A stretch of DNA of 64,000 nt from Stratiolaelaps scimitus (GCA_019614645.1 JABWDB010000012.1:4154001-4218000), one strand, 5' to 3'; shown: positions 1 to 13,160, numbered from the stretch's first letter. Translations and numbers: made by a program. The notes: generated from the letters alone by a model not told the origin.

Positions 1-3000
1 TCGCGCTCTATCCCATCGAACCCGCCAATGCAAATGGGTCCCTGAGAATTCAAATGCCATGAAACTGTTTAAGTAATAGCAGACATTGAAAAAAGCAGCA
101 GCTATTAAAATGCATATGCTTTTATATCTTCGTCTCTTCTTTCTCTGTGACTTTCTCTTATGACTGATGCACGCCTTTGTATCACAAGGCCGATCGTGAA
201 GGGCGCTGCAAAATTCGACACTTACCATGCAGCAACGTAAAGTACGCGCGCACAATTCGTGCGAACATTCTACGAAAGGTGAGCGTGGACATCAGACGCA
301 ATTTCCGACAGAGGAGATTGTACGCCCCTGTGCCTGACGCGAAGCACGATACGTGCATGAAGTAACCGGCCGAGGCATACAGCTACAAAAAGATTAGCAC
401 AGTGCAACACTTGGTTAGCTAGTAATTAATTGATAATAAATAACAGGATAGGTACATTGCGCATAACGAGTATCGAAGCGAAAGAACAGCGGATAGTCGA
501 ACGTGCAATGACACATGTTTCGCAATTTCCCCTTTGGCCATTTGAAGTCGTTTGTGAAAGGTATTATATTTGTCGCGGGAAGCGTGTGTCTCCTTGCACG
601 CCAAGCGTGTATTCACTATTGCACGTTATCTGCCGGCAACAACAGTGTGACAATCGATGATGGTTGTTAATTGATATACTTACCATTAGCATGAGCACTT
701 TGAATGATCTTGCCTGAAGAGCAATAATGAATGGGAGAAGTATTAGCACGAGATGGTATAGTTGGAAATACAATCTTGAGATCGCTGCTATCATGACTTG
801 TGTTTGTGTTGGCGCTCGAAGGTCAATTCTTAACCAGTACGGTTTGTGTATGTACCGATAGATCAAGCGTCCACCTCCTTCAATGCAGATATTGAAGAAA
901 TGCACCAAGATCAATTCGGTGGAAATCGGTGGAAAATGATTCTTCCGCGGGAGGGGGATCCACTTTAGCGAGCGTTGTTACCCAAACAGATAATAGTCCT
1001 TCGGAGGCGTTCGTTGCCTTCCTGAAATAGAAATGAACGACATCCGATGTACGCAACTAGCCGTTATACACCATCCCTGTGTACTTGAACATTGGCAGCG
1101 CTCTCATTTGGTGTTGGTTCATCACTCAAGAAATACACGTGTGTACTTGGACATTTTTCTTGCCGAAATACAACATAAGGGACGTTGTTCCCTTTGAAAG
1201 GCCACTTCAAGCGTCTTTTTCTCAAGGGGCTCACCCACATCTACGAACGCTGATCGGGGACACCGTCTAACGATTCAACGTGAGGGCGTAATATCTAAAC
1301 AGGTCTCATATCAGACGACTGAACTGCGACTGTGATCGACGAAACAATCCTATGGAGAATGATTGTCATCCACACCGTCAGTGGTAGAGGTCACGTCTAC
1401 ACTGCGCCTCAGGGAAAACCAGATAGAATCCATCGACCGAACTCCAGTCACACATACTCTGTCTCTCTTGTGGCTTGCCTGCACAGTTGCCTGCAATGGT
1501 GATCGCCAATGATGTTTCGAACAGACGTATAATTACTCCTCTGATAAATGTGCTGTAGCCATCTACCGCTGGGCGTCGCGATGACAACGCTGTTGACGTT
1601 GCAGGCAGGAGAGGCTCCGTCACAGATGCAGGAAATGCGGTCGAGTTTCGAATTTGATCTGCTAAATGACGGCAACTCCGTCACTTATTTCATTGTAATT
1701 AGTCTGCTTGGCCTGACGGACGCCTCGGCCGTCAGCGCGGTGTCGGTGTGATCGGCTCCTGTGTGGTTTTGTCACCATGTGCGCAGAACCCTGTGGCATA
1801 CACTATTTGTTTCTTTCGTGATTCAATTCATCCCCTCCGCCGCCTGTTACCCCCTAAAGAGTTGCTGCATCTGTATAGAGCAGCAATTAACTATTGCTTT
1901 GAACTTAAAGAAGACAACCAAGAAATAGACATTTTTCGCCTGATTCCTTTGTAGATGGAAGATGGTTCGGATTCCTTCAGAAAGACGGCGCCTGGATGCA
2001 ACCTCAAAAACAGCTATTGGCCGCGGCGAAGACTTCGACCGTCGCCGATCTGAGAAACACCACACGCGCGTTGTACAAATCGTCCGTGACAAATTCTGTT
2101 GACAGTATCTAGTTCGTCCCGCAGCCACAGCATAGACCTATTTATATGCGTTCTCTCGATAACACTTTGTCCGAGCGATCGTACCTGTCGCCATTCGACG
2201 CAGTGATACCAGCTGCGGTTGCCACACTATCTATTATACAATGCCTATGATATGTCGTGTCTCGAGCGCAACAGGGAGCATAACGGGGGCCGGTTGACGC
2301 GGGCAAGCCGAACGATGACCGGGGAGGCTATTTCGCGTGGTGTAACCTGCGCGCGACCAGGGCGGGCAACCAGCTGTCGGAAAATCGAGAGTCCGCCAAA
2401 TATATATATAGCTTCCCGTCAAAGTGAACAACAAAATACTATATATATATATATATATATATACTCACGCGTCGCGATTCAAGTCGTGCAGGCTGTTCTC
2501 TGTGAACAAGAGGCGGAAAGTGTCGCTCCTTCTGCACTCGTGTTTTTGGCTCAGGAGATCGGGAAGGATCCAACTCGGGGCAGTCGATAAAAATAAAGGA
2601 ACTTCGTATCCAAGTGGGCCCTCGAAAAGGGATGCCCATGGACCCATGGGCGAGAGGCTCATAAGCATACTCACCGTGTACTTACGTCAGATTTATATAT
2701 TGATATTGTTATATATTATATATATTGTTTGTATATTGTTTTTGTATTGATTTCTAAATTTGCCCTAGTGGCAGCGCGAAGGTGCTACCCATATACGGGC
2801 ATATGACGCCGCGTTTTTTACTTAACGGTTTTTGGTTCTATAAACTCCAGAATAAATTAAATTGCTTTAAAAACCATATGAGTCAACAATTCACCCAACT
2901 GGCTAAACTTCATCACTTTCACGATGCCAAATACCTAATCGTTTGCGTCCAAATTCGGTCGCATTCTGTACACAGAAAATTTGAAGGTGAGCTCGATTGG

Positions 3001-3360
3001 GTGACCCTATCCGTCCTGCTATGAGGACGCAGACGGCGGCGACCGCCCCTTGCGTGCTTATCTTATATAGTCGGGTAAGGCTATGATGTGAGATATCCCA
3101 CGCGGGTCTTCTCATCAATGAGATTCGTGGACTACTACATAGCATAGTAATTCATAAAATTTCTCTCAATGTTGCGTTTTAATCCTTTCGCAATGGAACT
3201 TACGGAACCCGAAACGGTTTTAGTGCGATACAACATAAAATAGCTGGAAATGGAAGTCAACTCATCAACAGCAAAGCAACAGAGACAGACCGACGTCTTA
3301 AGGAGTAAATTGAGTAATTCTTGCTCTCCTGATAATCCACAAGCCTCACGATCAGCGAGT
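1..3360. other. No recognisable gene
   Basis: Only short ORFs (at most 123 codons, all low complexity or lacking motifs) and an (AT)n array at 2440-2463 with a second AT-rich run near 2690-2735. A small palindrome gcccatggacccatgggc lies around 2633-2651. Nothing else was identified. Confidence 0.6.
2440..2463. repeat. (AT)n microsatellite
   Basis: Uninterrupted alternating TA/AT dinucleotides for about 24 bases. Confidence 0.95.
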
Positions 3361-3365
3361 GAGCT

Positions 3366-3417
3366 GATCGTCACTCGTACGATCCGTCCTCGTACTCGGA
3401 TCGTACGAGTGACGATC
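3366..3417. repeat. Perfect inverted repeat, 21-bp arms, 10-bp spacer
   Basis: Arms at 3366-3386 and 3397-3417 are exact reverse complements, beginning gatcgtcactcg on the left. The spacer is tcctcgtact. No element ends or target-site duplications were recognised around it. Confidence 0.9.
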
Positions 3418-3876
3418 CGATGCAGTCGTCTATTGTACGAGAACGTCGACGACAGCAACGGTTAAATATATGCCTGCACTCCTGCGCGATCTATTCATAC
3501 GACTATACCATTCAATTTCTTTCATTTTCTTCGCTGAGCTACTCAGCGAATCAGAAACGCGCACATAATCATCGACATGCCGGTCATTGGTATCAGTCGA
3601 GGAGAGTAAACCACCTTAGTCAGCGCTGTGCGTGAGAGAGAGTGAGGGCACCAAAATACAGCAACCCCGCGACCTCCGTCCTCTGCTTACCGGAGCGTGG
3701 CGCCGGGCGCCTGCGTCATCCGAACAGGGTTGCTATGGCGCCCCCAGTGGCCGTCATCGCTTTCATTGTTGTCGTGATGTCATAGGCTCATTGATAGAGC
3801 TGACGAGTGGCGCTGAGTCGGCTGCGTTGCCTGGGCAGCAGCGACGTAACTCCGATAACAACTAAAAGAAAATTGT

Positions 3877-3912
3877 GTGTTCTCTCTCTCTTTCTCTCTC
3901 TCTCTCCCCGCT
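3877..3912. repeat. (CT)n low-complexity run
   Basis: Interrupted CT dinucleotides at the upstream edge of the GC-rich yrt leader region. It could be a GAGA-type promoter element when read on the minus strand; that is inference only. Confidence 0.7.
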
Positions 3913-6900
3913 CTCTCGGTGCTGCTGTTGTTGCGCGGTGGTGTAAACATTCGCCCGCGCGGTTAACCACTGCCCTTCGACGGTACAGAGTTTGTGCCTT
4001 GTGGTGTATTCTGTATGGCGCCGCAAACTCGCCACGTAGACCTTGCTGCAACAGTTTACTGGGTCTTCCGGTCGGATCGCAGTGACGGCCTGTTGTGTGA
4101 CACTGCCTTGGGTGTCTCTCGACGCGATCATGGGCGGTTCATTCCCTGAGAGAAGGGCAGAATGTCAATGAGAGATAGAGACAGAGGGAGTGAGATGTGT
4201 ATCCAGGGTGAATCTGCCTCTGAGAGGAGTGTCTCTCCTTTCGAAACTCTGTCTGGTACAAGTGCTGTGGGCGCCTTGTACTCGTTGTATTAGACCTGTT
4301 GACGGTGGCCTCTGCTTCGTTTTCTCCGCGATCGCAGTCGGATTTCTCTATCTGTCGTTGTGCTCAATTCCGTCGAGGCTTGACTGAATAAACTCGGAGA
4401 GGCTCTCGTGAGCGACAAGCGGGCCTGTCCATGATCGTGATAACAAACGCGCGAGAACAGGTGCATACAAAACAACAGAGGGAGCAGTCCAATGATTACA
4501 AGTGGAACAGGAACAAAATCGCGGCTGAAAATCTCGCCCAGTTCGCCCTTCGTCTGTCAATCAAGTGTCTACTGCCGGGGCACTCGCATAGGCCGACAGT
4601 AGTGTTCCACGCACCCAGCGCAGCAGAGCCCACCGGCAATCGTGCGATTCCAGCGTTCATCTGATTTCGTGTGCGCTGATCGCCGTCCAGTATCCTTCTG
4701 CATCGGATTGGATCGGACGACAGCACATATCGGCGAGTGTCTCGCGCCGGTTGTGCACGCCCGCGTGCGGCGCTGTCATGCACCGTGCCTCGCCTGCAAC
4801 ACCGACTGCAGTGTACTTACAGCCGTCTTCTGTTAGATCACCTCTGCCGCGCCTCTGACAGAGTAGTCAGCGTTGCCACGGCCACGACCGCCGGCAGTCC
4901 GTGCAAGATCCCTGCTTGGCAGTAGAGAAGAGCTTGGTACCCAATGGCGGATCAGTCGCAGGAACAGCGGCAGCAACGGTGAATGCGCGGGCAGAGCTGC
5001 TCGTCGAAGACGAGAGCAAGGGGAGGAGCGGCTAACAGAAGAGACAAATCAGAAGATCCGAAGAAGAAAACAAGCGAAAATGAAGAAGATGAAGACGAAG
5101 CAGTCGAAGATGACGACGACGACGACGAAGTCGAAACAGAAATAGGGATCAGTTGTTCGACCGATCCAACACGATCAACCCACCCAACCAACAACTACAA
5201 CAACCAGCGTCCGCGCTGCAACCGCCGCCGCCGCCGCCTGCCGGTGAAGTGAGAGCCGCTGCTCTTCATCTCAACTCTCGGCCTGTGGACTACACGACGC
5301 GACCCGGGCCGAAGCTGAACTAAAGACGAAGAAGACAACGAACAAGTGGTCGGCAACCAGCCAATACCACCAGCGCCATTCAGCATCCAGCTCAACGCTG
5401 GGCTGTGGCGGCGCGGCGGCCGACGACCCGCCGGCGATCCAACGGCGATCCAATCTGGTGGCCTGCCTCTTGGGCTACAACGAGTAGACGTTTGCGGCAT
5501 CACCAGCGCCGCCATAGTCGTCATTATCATCATCATCATCAACACCGCTGAGGAGCCCGAACAGCGGTAGCAGCAGCAGCACTCACTCAGGACGAGTGTA
5601 CTCCCGTTCCAACTCTGCTATCGCATAGGGTCTCTGATCGCTGGCTGGTTCGCTCATACACGGAGACAGCAGACAGATAGGCAGACACTGACAGCGGAAC
5701 GCGGCGTGCTGTGTAGTGACGGCGGGGTTAGCTGCTCGTGGTGCCGCTGTCGGACTCAGTCAACGAACGAACGGCTGGCGGCGCCCGACGGTGGCTCCCC
5801 CTCCACCGTTGCCTGGCCTGTTGTTGTTGTTCATGCGGCTGCTGTTGCCGCTGCCGCCGCCGCCACCGTCGCCGCGGCAGTGGCGGCGGCTGGTTGCGGT
5901 GTGGGTTCTTCACGCTGCCGCTAGAGGCGGCTGCTTCTGACTGGCTCCCTCGCTCGCGCCTCCGCCGCCGCTGCTGCTGCTGCTGCTTCTAGTTGCTGGC
6001 GATTGACTACTACCTGGTGGTTTCTCGCTGCTGGATGCTGCTGGTTCAGCCAGTGGGATGCTCAGCCTCCCGCCGCTGTCAGTGGAAGCCGTCGTAGTCG
6101 CTGCATCAGCGCTCGCCGACGTCGTCATCAGTTGCCGCTGAGGAGCCAGCGGAGCTGCTCAGAAGCACGAGCTCGTTCGTGTTCAGTTCAGTTCAGTGAG
6201 TCAGTCAGTCGGTCGGTCGGTCGGAAGCAAGAAACAGCCAAGCAACGGTGGCTGAGCCCGTGAGTGCCGCAGGGTCAGTGATGCCTGTTAGCCTGTGCAA
6301 GGCTCTCACGGCGAAGTCAATAATCGATGGCTGAGTTCATTCGCAACAGCTAGTGACAACAACGAGAAAAGCGAGAAAACCCAATCAGAAGTGGAACCAC
6401 TGAGAGAGAGAGACTGACTGACCGGTGTATCTGGTGTCAGCAAAAAAAAGCGGACGAAAACGTCCAAGAACGACCGAAACCGCAACGGGATTCAGATACC
6501 CAGAGAGGAGAGTAGCAACAACAACAGCAATAGTGTGTGTGTGTGGATATGTGTGTGGCTGCGTCTACAAGGCATATCACGCAAAAGCAAATTCTAGTTA
6601 CACGGGTAATTGCTGTTAATATCGTTGAGTCAACAGGCGCAAGGCCAGGGCATCTGAGGAACACGAGACAGCGCCGCTTCACCGACCGCCCTACCGGATC
6701 GAGCATCCGCGAACCCCTCCGCGATTGAGCGCCAGGAGCTCGAGGAACGGCCTAAGTCGGCACGTAGACCGAGTCGTAGAACGGAGAAGGCATAAGGACG
6801 TTCTTCGCTGGAAGGAAGGGCATCCAACAGGAGACGACGCCCGAGGCAGAACGCCGTCCGTCGTCAGCGCCAGTGGCAGTAGTGGTGACGGTGGTGGTGG

Positions 6901-8708
6901 TGGTAGTGGTTGTTCCGTTGTAGCTGTCGCTGCGGTGCTGCCTTCGGTGTCGCGGAGGGAGAGAGGTGAATAAGGCCTGGTAAAACAGCGGAACAACAAC
7001 AACAGCAACAACAACAACGGCATGAACAAGGGGGGGTAGCGGTATGACGGTCAGTGCCATCGTCGAACTCGTCGACGAACTGAGCCCAATTGGCGACGAT
7101 TACTATTCCGTCGCTGTACCTCTACAGCGGAATAGAAGTACAGCGAATCGGTAGATCGATTGAGCGATCGATCGATTGACCACTCTCATTAGCCGCATCA
7201 ACGGACATTAGCTCGACAGCTCCCGGTGCCGTATCACCACTGTGTGACGAAGGTGCGACAACGAGTTGACGACTTTGTCAACTGCAAAATAGAGCACGAA
7301 CCGGTGCAGTTAGCCGGCAGTCGCCACTGCCGCCAAATCTCTGTCCGATCCGAGCGGAGAGAGCAGAAGGTCCTCCATAGCAAACGCCACTGACAGGGAC
7401 CGTCTACAGACCTCCTACATAGAAACAACTGTCGAATTGTAACGGATCGCACTGACGAGCAGCTCTGTAACGATAAAAAGGAAGAGGAACACGAACTATA
7501 TACAGATCGGGAATCCGACGGGGATCGATCATCGAATCACAACATGCCGACTACAACCGTCCAACGACGATTATAATCAGCTTCAACAGAGCAGCAATCG
7601 TAGTAATAACCACAGATAAACAAACTGTCAACTACCAACGAGGCGACGAAACCAGCTAGCCAGCCAATACCGAGCAGCGGGGTGTGCACCAACACCGAAC
7701 GGAAAACGAAATATATGTAACAGCTCATACAGCTCAGACGGCGATTTACGAGAAATGGCTCGAGATGACCTACGATGAGTATTCTTCGTGTCGAATGCTA
7801 CCTTGGACTTCGACAGGCCGGCTCAGCAATTTGACTCGTTGGTAACAACAGCTCGAGGCGCTGCCGCGCGGTGTCACCCGACCGGTGACATTGGGATATT
7901 GCTCTCTCTCCATCTCTCTGTCTCGCTACGGTAGCCGATGTCGTAAACGTGTGTCGTGTGTGTCCTTTGCCTCCAACGGCGGTGACCATGTGACATGACG
8001 AAGGGCTACACCGCTGTCGCCATGTTCTGTTCTGTCATCACGATATGCTCTGGGTGTTAGCGATTCCGCGGGCGTCGTCGTGTTGAATTGTTATTAGCAT
8101 TAGCAGTTCGGCAGAGGCGGCGGCGGAGGCTTTGCAGATCGGCGTACGCTCCGCGCGGTGTATAGACTCGGTGTCAAATCCGGTATTGAACAAAATACAA
8201 CCTCGTTTGGGTTAGTATAATCGTATATCCGCTGCGAGTACGCATAGTGTGCTGCTGTCGGTGAAATTATCTACTGTCGAGTGTCGCCGGCCCTCGACCG
8301 CTAGATAACGCTCTGCGGTCTGACTGTGGCAACACTTGAGAAGCGGCCCTATCTGGTGTCGCTGTCTCTCGGCGAAGACGACGGACAACGAAGAGATCGC
8401 GGCGTTTGAAAGTCGCTTCAGCTGCTGCTCGACGTGGTCTCAGTTCCTAAGCCGCCTGTGGCTGTGTCGACCCTCTCGGCGCGAACAGAGGGACACACGG
8501 TGCGCCGCCGCGTCGGCACCGTTCACCGTTTGGTTTCTCCATCCCGTTCAGCGACCCACGCCGGCTGGATTATCGTCAGGGATCATCGGCGAACGCGTCC
8601 CCGTGGATTATTAATTTGCTGTGCGCTGCTTAGTCACATCGATACGTGTGTCTGCGCCGTTCGGTTTGGCCGCCCTCCGCGTCACTTGCGTATACCATTA
8701 TTGTACAC

Positions 8709-8731
8709 ATATATATATCTATATATATTTA

Positions 8732-8763
<32 letters not shown>
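8709..8763. repeat. (AT)n microsatellite in the yrt leader region
   Basis: About 55 bases of AT dinucleotides with two interruptions (atct, attt). It lies in the candidate leader intron (6260-9181), which argues that this part is intronic rather than exonic. Confidence 0.9.
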
Positions 8764-8765
<2 letters not shown>

Positions 8766-9730
8766 TCTCCAAGTGTGTAAGGTGGCGTGCGTGCCGTCTA
8801 TCGTCCTAGTCGGCTGTTCCACGTCCAGGAGGATCGCTCGCTCACCCGCTCGGGATTATAATAATAACAACGAAGAGGAATAGCTGAACGGTGCGGTGCG
8901 TCAATAGTGGGCGCCTCTTGGATTTATATGAGGGAGAGGTCGGCGAACGGCGGCAGCAGCAGCCCTGCTTCGTTGCCTGTCTAACCTATACTGCAGCAGC
9001 TATTATAGCTAGCGGCGTTGAGCGGCAGGCGTCGACAAGAACTGACGCAACGGACGCTTAAAAGTGTCTCTGTCTCAAACAAAAAGAAAGATCGCCGTTT
9101 CTGTTTGTGTGTGTGTGTATGTGTAGGCGAGTGAGTTAGGGTCTGAGGTAGTCGGTGTTCGCTGCCTCTCTCTCTCGCCAGGCCAACCGGTAGGCATCCT
9201 CACGCGGGTGGATCCCGCTATCGTGGCTACCTGTTACAGCCAGCGCGCTACGATCGTGCTCAGTCTATCGTACAACAACAACCTAAGGCGTAATTAACAC
9301 AGTGAACAGGAACTGTTTCGGCTGGCAAACAGTTGCTGGAAGTGCTATCCTTTACCAGCTACGTGACGTAGAGACGAAGTGCTAAGGAAGGCCAAAAAGG
9401 ATACAAAGTAAATAGATCACGACACGCATACGAGTGCTTAGACAGATATGTGCCGCGTGCAGCAGCCCGAGTACACGGGAGCTGAGCGACGTTAGATCAG
9501 TGGATATATATGGGGTCGATTGACCTCTGCGGCGAATGTTGGATGCCAATTGTTGGATCTGCCACATTGATGCAGCTAATTTATTGGATAGTGTGTGATG
9601 CGTGCAGTTCTAGTTGTGTGACAAATAAAAGCAGAGTACGCTGAGGAAAGTGAATGTCAGTGAATCTTCGGATTTTGGTGAACATTTGAATCGAGAGCAT
9701 CGGACGTGGACTTCAAGGACGAAGTTCACA

Positions 9731-12118
9731 ATGTTTCGATACTTCAGCAGACGATGGGGCGGCAAGCACTCACACGCCAGCTCAGCCGCTGGTGGCCATG
9801 GTTCGTCGAAGCGCTGTCTCCCATGCAAGATCATCATGCTCGACGGCTCAGATATCAGTATCGAGCTGTCCCGAAAAGCGCTTGGCGCTGAGCTGTTTGA
9901 GCAGGTCTTCTACAATATCGATCTCATCGAGAAGGACTATTTCGGCCTTCAGTTCACCGACGCCTTCCATGTACAGCACTGGCTAGACCCCACGAAACAG
10001 GTACGAAAGCAAGTGAAGATCGGCCCACCGTTCACGCTTCGACTAAAGGTGAAGTTCTACTCGTCCGAGCCGAATCTTCTCCGAGAGGAGCTCACGCGCT
10101 ATTTGTTCTTCCTGCAGCTGAAGCAGGACGTCCTTAACGGAAAGCTACCCTGTCCACACGAAACGAATGTTGAGCTGAGCGCGTTCTCGCTACAGTCGGA
10201 GCTGGGCGATTTCGATCCGGCCGAGCATACCCCCGAGCTAATCTCGGAGTTCCGCTTCTGTCCTGAGCAGACCGAAGAAATGGAAGTGGACATCCTCGAG
10301 GCGTATCAACGACTTCGGGGACAGAGTTCCGCGCAGGCCGAGCTGAATTACCTGAACAAGGCCAAATGGCTGGAGATGTACGGGGTCGACATGCATACGG
10401 TGCTCGGCAAAGATGGCAGAGACTACAGTCTCGGCCTAACGCCCACCGGCATACTCGTGTTTGAAGAACAAACAAAAATTGGATTGTTCTTCTGGCCGAA
10501 GATCACCAAGTTGGATTTCCGTAACAAGAAGCTCACACTCGTCGTCGTCGAAGACGATGACGACGGCTGTGAACGGGAGCACACATTCGTCTTTCGGCTA
10601 TATAACCCGAAGGCTGCAAAGCATTTGTGGAAATGCGCGGTGGAACACCATTCGTTCTTCCGGTTGAAGGCGCCGCCGGATCACCAGCGAAACCTCAAGC
10701 AAAACCTGTTCCGTATGGGATCGAGATTCCGTTACTCGGGACGAACCGAGTTCCAGGCAATCTCGAGAAACCGAACCCGTCGAACGGTCCAATTCGAGCG
10801 ACGGCCCTCACAACGCTATTCGCGGCGACAGTCAACGCGCAGGCCGAAAACGAACAACAACGAGGCGTCGCAGAGGAACGGCAATCATAAGACAACAACA
10901 ACAGCAGCAGCAGCAGCGTCGTCGTCGTCGTCAGCAGCGACCGCAACGAGCACAACAGGTCAGCTTGCTGCGGTGACGACGCCGTCGGAAAACGCCGACT
11001 CGAGAACCGCCACAATCGGGCCAGGCCGCTCTTCAGGCAAGAGCGGTACTGTCCTTAAACCTTGCGCCGTTCCCACCGTCGGCGTCAGCAGCAGCAGCAG
11101 CAGTGCTGGTAATGATAGCGGAGCAGAACAGTCCTCGTCAGCAAAGGTTGTCAACGATGCCGAAGATCGACTGGACACGCTGATCAAATCGATCAGCAAA
11201 GCCGTCACCCATAACAATCTGTGTAATAAGAACGAGTTCAACGGCGAGCATCACCAGCAGCAATCGTCGACGAACCTCACGTACGAGGGCGTTCGGCAGG
11301 CGGACACCCTCATCGATGACATCGACCAGCTGAAGGGTAGTCCAGCAACGAAGCCGGAGTGCTCGAAGAGCGCGAAGACCCCGTCGGCAACGGTGGTGAC
11401 CACATCGAATAGCGTGCTCGTCAGTGAGCCGGTCCGGAACAATCTGAAGTTCGTCGACAAGCCAAAGTTCTCACTGACGCCGCATGTGAAGAACAATATA
11501 GCTCGTGAACGACAGCAGGACAAGTTCAAAACAGTCATATTGTGCAATCCCGATGGTAGTCCAGCAGGAACCGGAACTGGTGTCCCTGTGGTCTCGACGA
11601 CTCCCACCGTAATCACGGCTGTCACGGGAACGGCAAACCCTGCTGACCTAAAGGATGAGAGCACTGCGCCTCTCATTATACTGCACGACCCGCAGCCGGA
11701 ACTCACCCTGCTTGAGGTTGGCCCTGAGGACTCAGTCGGAGGCCTCCTCCCGCCGCCGGACATTACTCCCGTACCGGTCGACGAGATCAAGAAGAAGGTC
11801 TTCGAGGTTGCCGCCGAGGTGCACGACGTCCTCCGGCTAAACGAGGTCAACAACGGCGAGGTCCGCCGATCGGTCAGCTCAGCCAGTAACAAGAACAGCA
11901 GCAGCAGCACAACACAGGACGATGACGACGATAGCGGTGTGGGCAGCGGCATCCTGAAGAAAGACAAGGAACGCCGCATGTCATCCTGTTCCGCCGAAGA
12001 AGAGATCTCACCATGGCACGTCGGGACGATGAATGGACGCTGCAGTTCTGGCGAGGATGAAATTCGAATCGATAGCAGGATTGTCCGCAAGCGAACCATG
12101 ATCACGACAGAGCTCTGA
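9731..12118 (+). CDS. yrt: Yurt/EPB41L5-family FERM-FA protein, 795 aa, single exon
   Basis: A cortical scaffold of the Yurt/EPB41L5 clade. Known family members bind the Crumbs cytoplasmic tail through the FERM domain, restrain apical membrane growth and act in lateral and septate junctions. The FERM domain spans about residues 30-312: F1 from [11 protein letters not shown]2 containing VKFYSSEPN and [18 protein letters not shown]3 with [33 protein letters not shown] and HTFVFR...[11 protein letters not shown]. An FA segment follows at about 323-366 ([24 protein letters not shown]) and contains the phosphorylatable Ser/Arg stretch typical of the family. Residues 375-795 are Ser/Thr/Ala-rich and probably disordered, and the protein ends [10 protein letters not shown], like the LTTEL end of vertebrate EPB41L5. 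The start is the ATG at 9731 (MFRYFSRRW, resembling family N-termini). The frame stays open back to 9650 but has no further ATG. Family genes in other animals contain introns in this region, so one exon is unusual. Identity is secure; junctional function is inferred from the family. Confidence 0.94.
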   Translation: MFRYFSRRWGGKHSHASSAAGGHGSSKRCLPCKIIMLDGSDISIELSRKALGAELFEQVFYNIDLIEKDYFGLQFTDAFHVQHWLDPTKQVRKQVKIGPPFTLRLKVKFYSSEPNLLREELTRYLFFLQLKQDVLNGKLPCPHETNVELSAFSLQSELGDFDPAEHTPELISEFRFCPEQTEEMEVDILEAYQRLRGQSSAQAELNYLNKAKWLEMYGVDMHTVLGKDGRDYSLGLTPTGILVFEEQTKIGLFFWPKITKLDFRNKKLTLVVVEDDDDGCEREHTFVFRLYNPKAAKHLWKCAVEHHSFFRLKAPPDHQRNLKQNLFRMGSRFRYSGRTEFQAISRNRTRRTVQFERRPSQRYSRRQSTRRPKTNNNEASQRNGNHKTTTTAAAAASSSSSAATATSTTGQLAAVTTPSENADSRTATIGPGRSSGKSGTVLKPCAVPTVGVSSSSSSAGNDSGAEQSSSAKVVNDAEDRLDTLIKSISKAVTHNNLCNKNEFNGEHHQQQSSTNLTYEGVRQADTLIDDIDQLKGSPATKPECSKSAKTPSATVVTTSNSVLVSEPVRNNLKFVDKPKFSLTPHVKNNIARERQQDKFKTVILCNPDGSPAGTGTGVPVVSTTPTVITAVTGTANPADLKDESTAPLIILHDPQPELTLLEVGPEDSVGGLLPPPDITPVPVDEIKKKVFEVAAEVHDVLRLNEVNNGEVRRSVSSASNKNSSSSTTQDDDDDSGVGSGILKKDKERRMSSCSAEEEISPWHVGTMNGRCSSGEDEIRIDSRIVRKRTMITTEL
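10880..11130 (+). repeat. Triplet-repeat tracts inside the yrt coding region
   Basis: ACA/GCA/GTC/AGC triplet runs encode homopolymer-like Thr, Ala and Ser stretches (about residues 390-410 and 448-462) just after the FA domain. They are in frame, so length changes would alter only the disordered linker. Confidence 0.8.
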
Positions 12119-13160
12119 CCTAGCCTATAGGACTTGTACGGACTATAACTATGGAAATACATCTAGATTTTACTGGTCGATTTCCTACGATTTCGTAATG
12201 ACGCTTCGATACGTCGTCTTGGTACACACACCTTGACGAAGCCATGTGACAATGTACAACGAACATCGAAACATGACACAAACCTCGCTCGAACGGCGAA
12301 CATTATATTGCATTCTATCAGCTGTATGTACAGTATAGTAAAGAAACATGAAAGGTAGATGGAGAGAGAGAAAGTATGCGAATACTACTCAAGTGAGATA
12401 GCTTTTGAATTGCTAACAGACATACGAAAGAGATGTTGACGATGACAAATGATAAAAGTACAAATAATAATAATAATATTGATAACTTATACGGTTGTTG
12501 CGCGAGGCGATACGACCGAATGTGACGCGTACTAGCGGGCAAATATTGTGATAACAAAATAACATAACAAAATATACAACAAGAGAACAGCTATATGCCA
12601 CACCCACATTTGTAATTTTGTTTGTAAGTGGGTCTCTCCCTCTCTCTCTCGACTTCTGTTGGGTGTCCATCCGCAATACTACCTAGACAGAGTCACTATC
12701 AGATGTAATTCTACGCATCCATCAGATAACACTCAATGATTGATTGGATCGCCCCTCCAATCGGGACGTCCCCTGCGTCGAGTGATCAATGATCGGGTCA
12801 ATCACAGGGTCGCAGGTGTCGCCGTAGAGTCCCGCCGAACGTGCGGTCGTAGCTCATGCTTCATGTTGAGCCCACATAAAAGCCACTCTGCTTGATCGGT
12901 TCCTGGTCATGCCTCGTGAGCCGCACCAGGTCCATTGCTCTGCCACTGTTCTAGACCTCACGCATATAGCACGATCGTCGCGTCCACTATAAGACCGGTC
13001 GCCCCTTCACAGCTGTCGCTGCTCATGTGTCATTCGGTATCGACACGCACATACACGAATCCACACACACACGCCTTGCGGTTCACTTTGTCGTTTTTTT
13101 TTATTCCTCTAGGTGGCAGCCTCACATGTGTACATTCCATCCGATGTGCGCAGATGGTTG

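Larger units (their letters stand above)
3620..9730 (+). promoter_or_regulatory. Probable promoter and long 5' leader of the yrt gene
   Basis: About 6 kb upstream of the yrt ATG is richer in G+C than the rest of the window and full of CAG, CAA, CGG and CGA triplets. Short ORFs are open in all frames and none is convincing. This is the usual look of a long arthropod 5' UTR and promoter-proximal region. Several TCAGT initiator-like pentamers occur at 6185-6205. A strong donor context (CCC|GTGAGT, GT at 6260) and a strong acceptor (pyrimidine-rich run ending in AG at 9180-9181) would allow an intron within the leader, leaving a second exon starting at 9182 that contains the whole coding region. 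Alternative acceptors end at about 9126 and 9358. No TATA box could be assigned. Transcript ends and splicing are inferences. Confidence 0.4.

Noticed and set aside
8434..8883. 149-codon plus ORF with a Tyr/Ile repeat
   Set aside because: A large part is translated (AT)n microsatellite, and the rest has no motif.
9650..9730. 27 extra codons upstream of the yrt ATG
   Set aside because: They begin with GTG and contain no ATG; eukaryotic starts need ATG, and MFRYFSRRW fits the family N-terminus.
10134..10475. 113-codon minus-strand ORF inside the FERM region
   Set aside because: Shadow of the yrt gene in another frame.
11251..12162. 303-codon open frame on the minus strand
   Set aside because: It is antisense to the yrt coding region; its Ser/Leu-rich sequence mirrors the Glu/Asp/Lys codons of the real gene.
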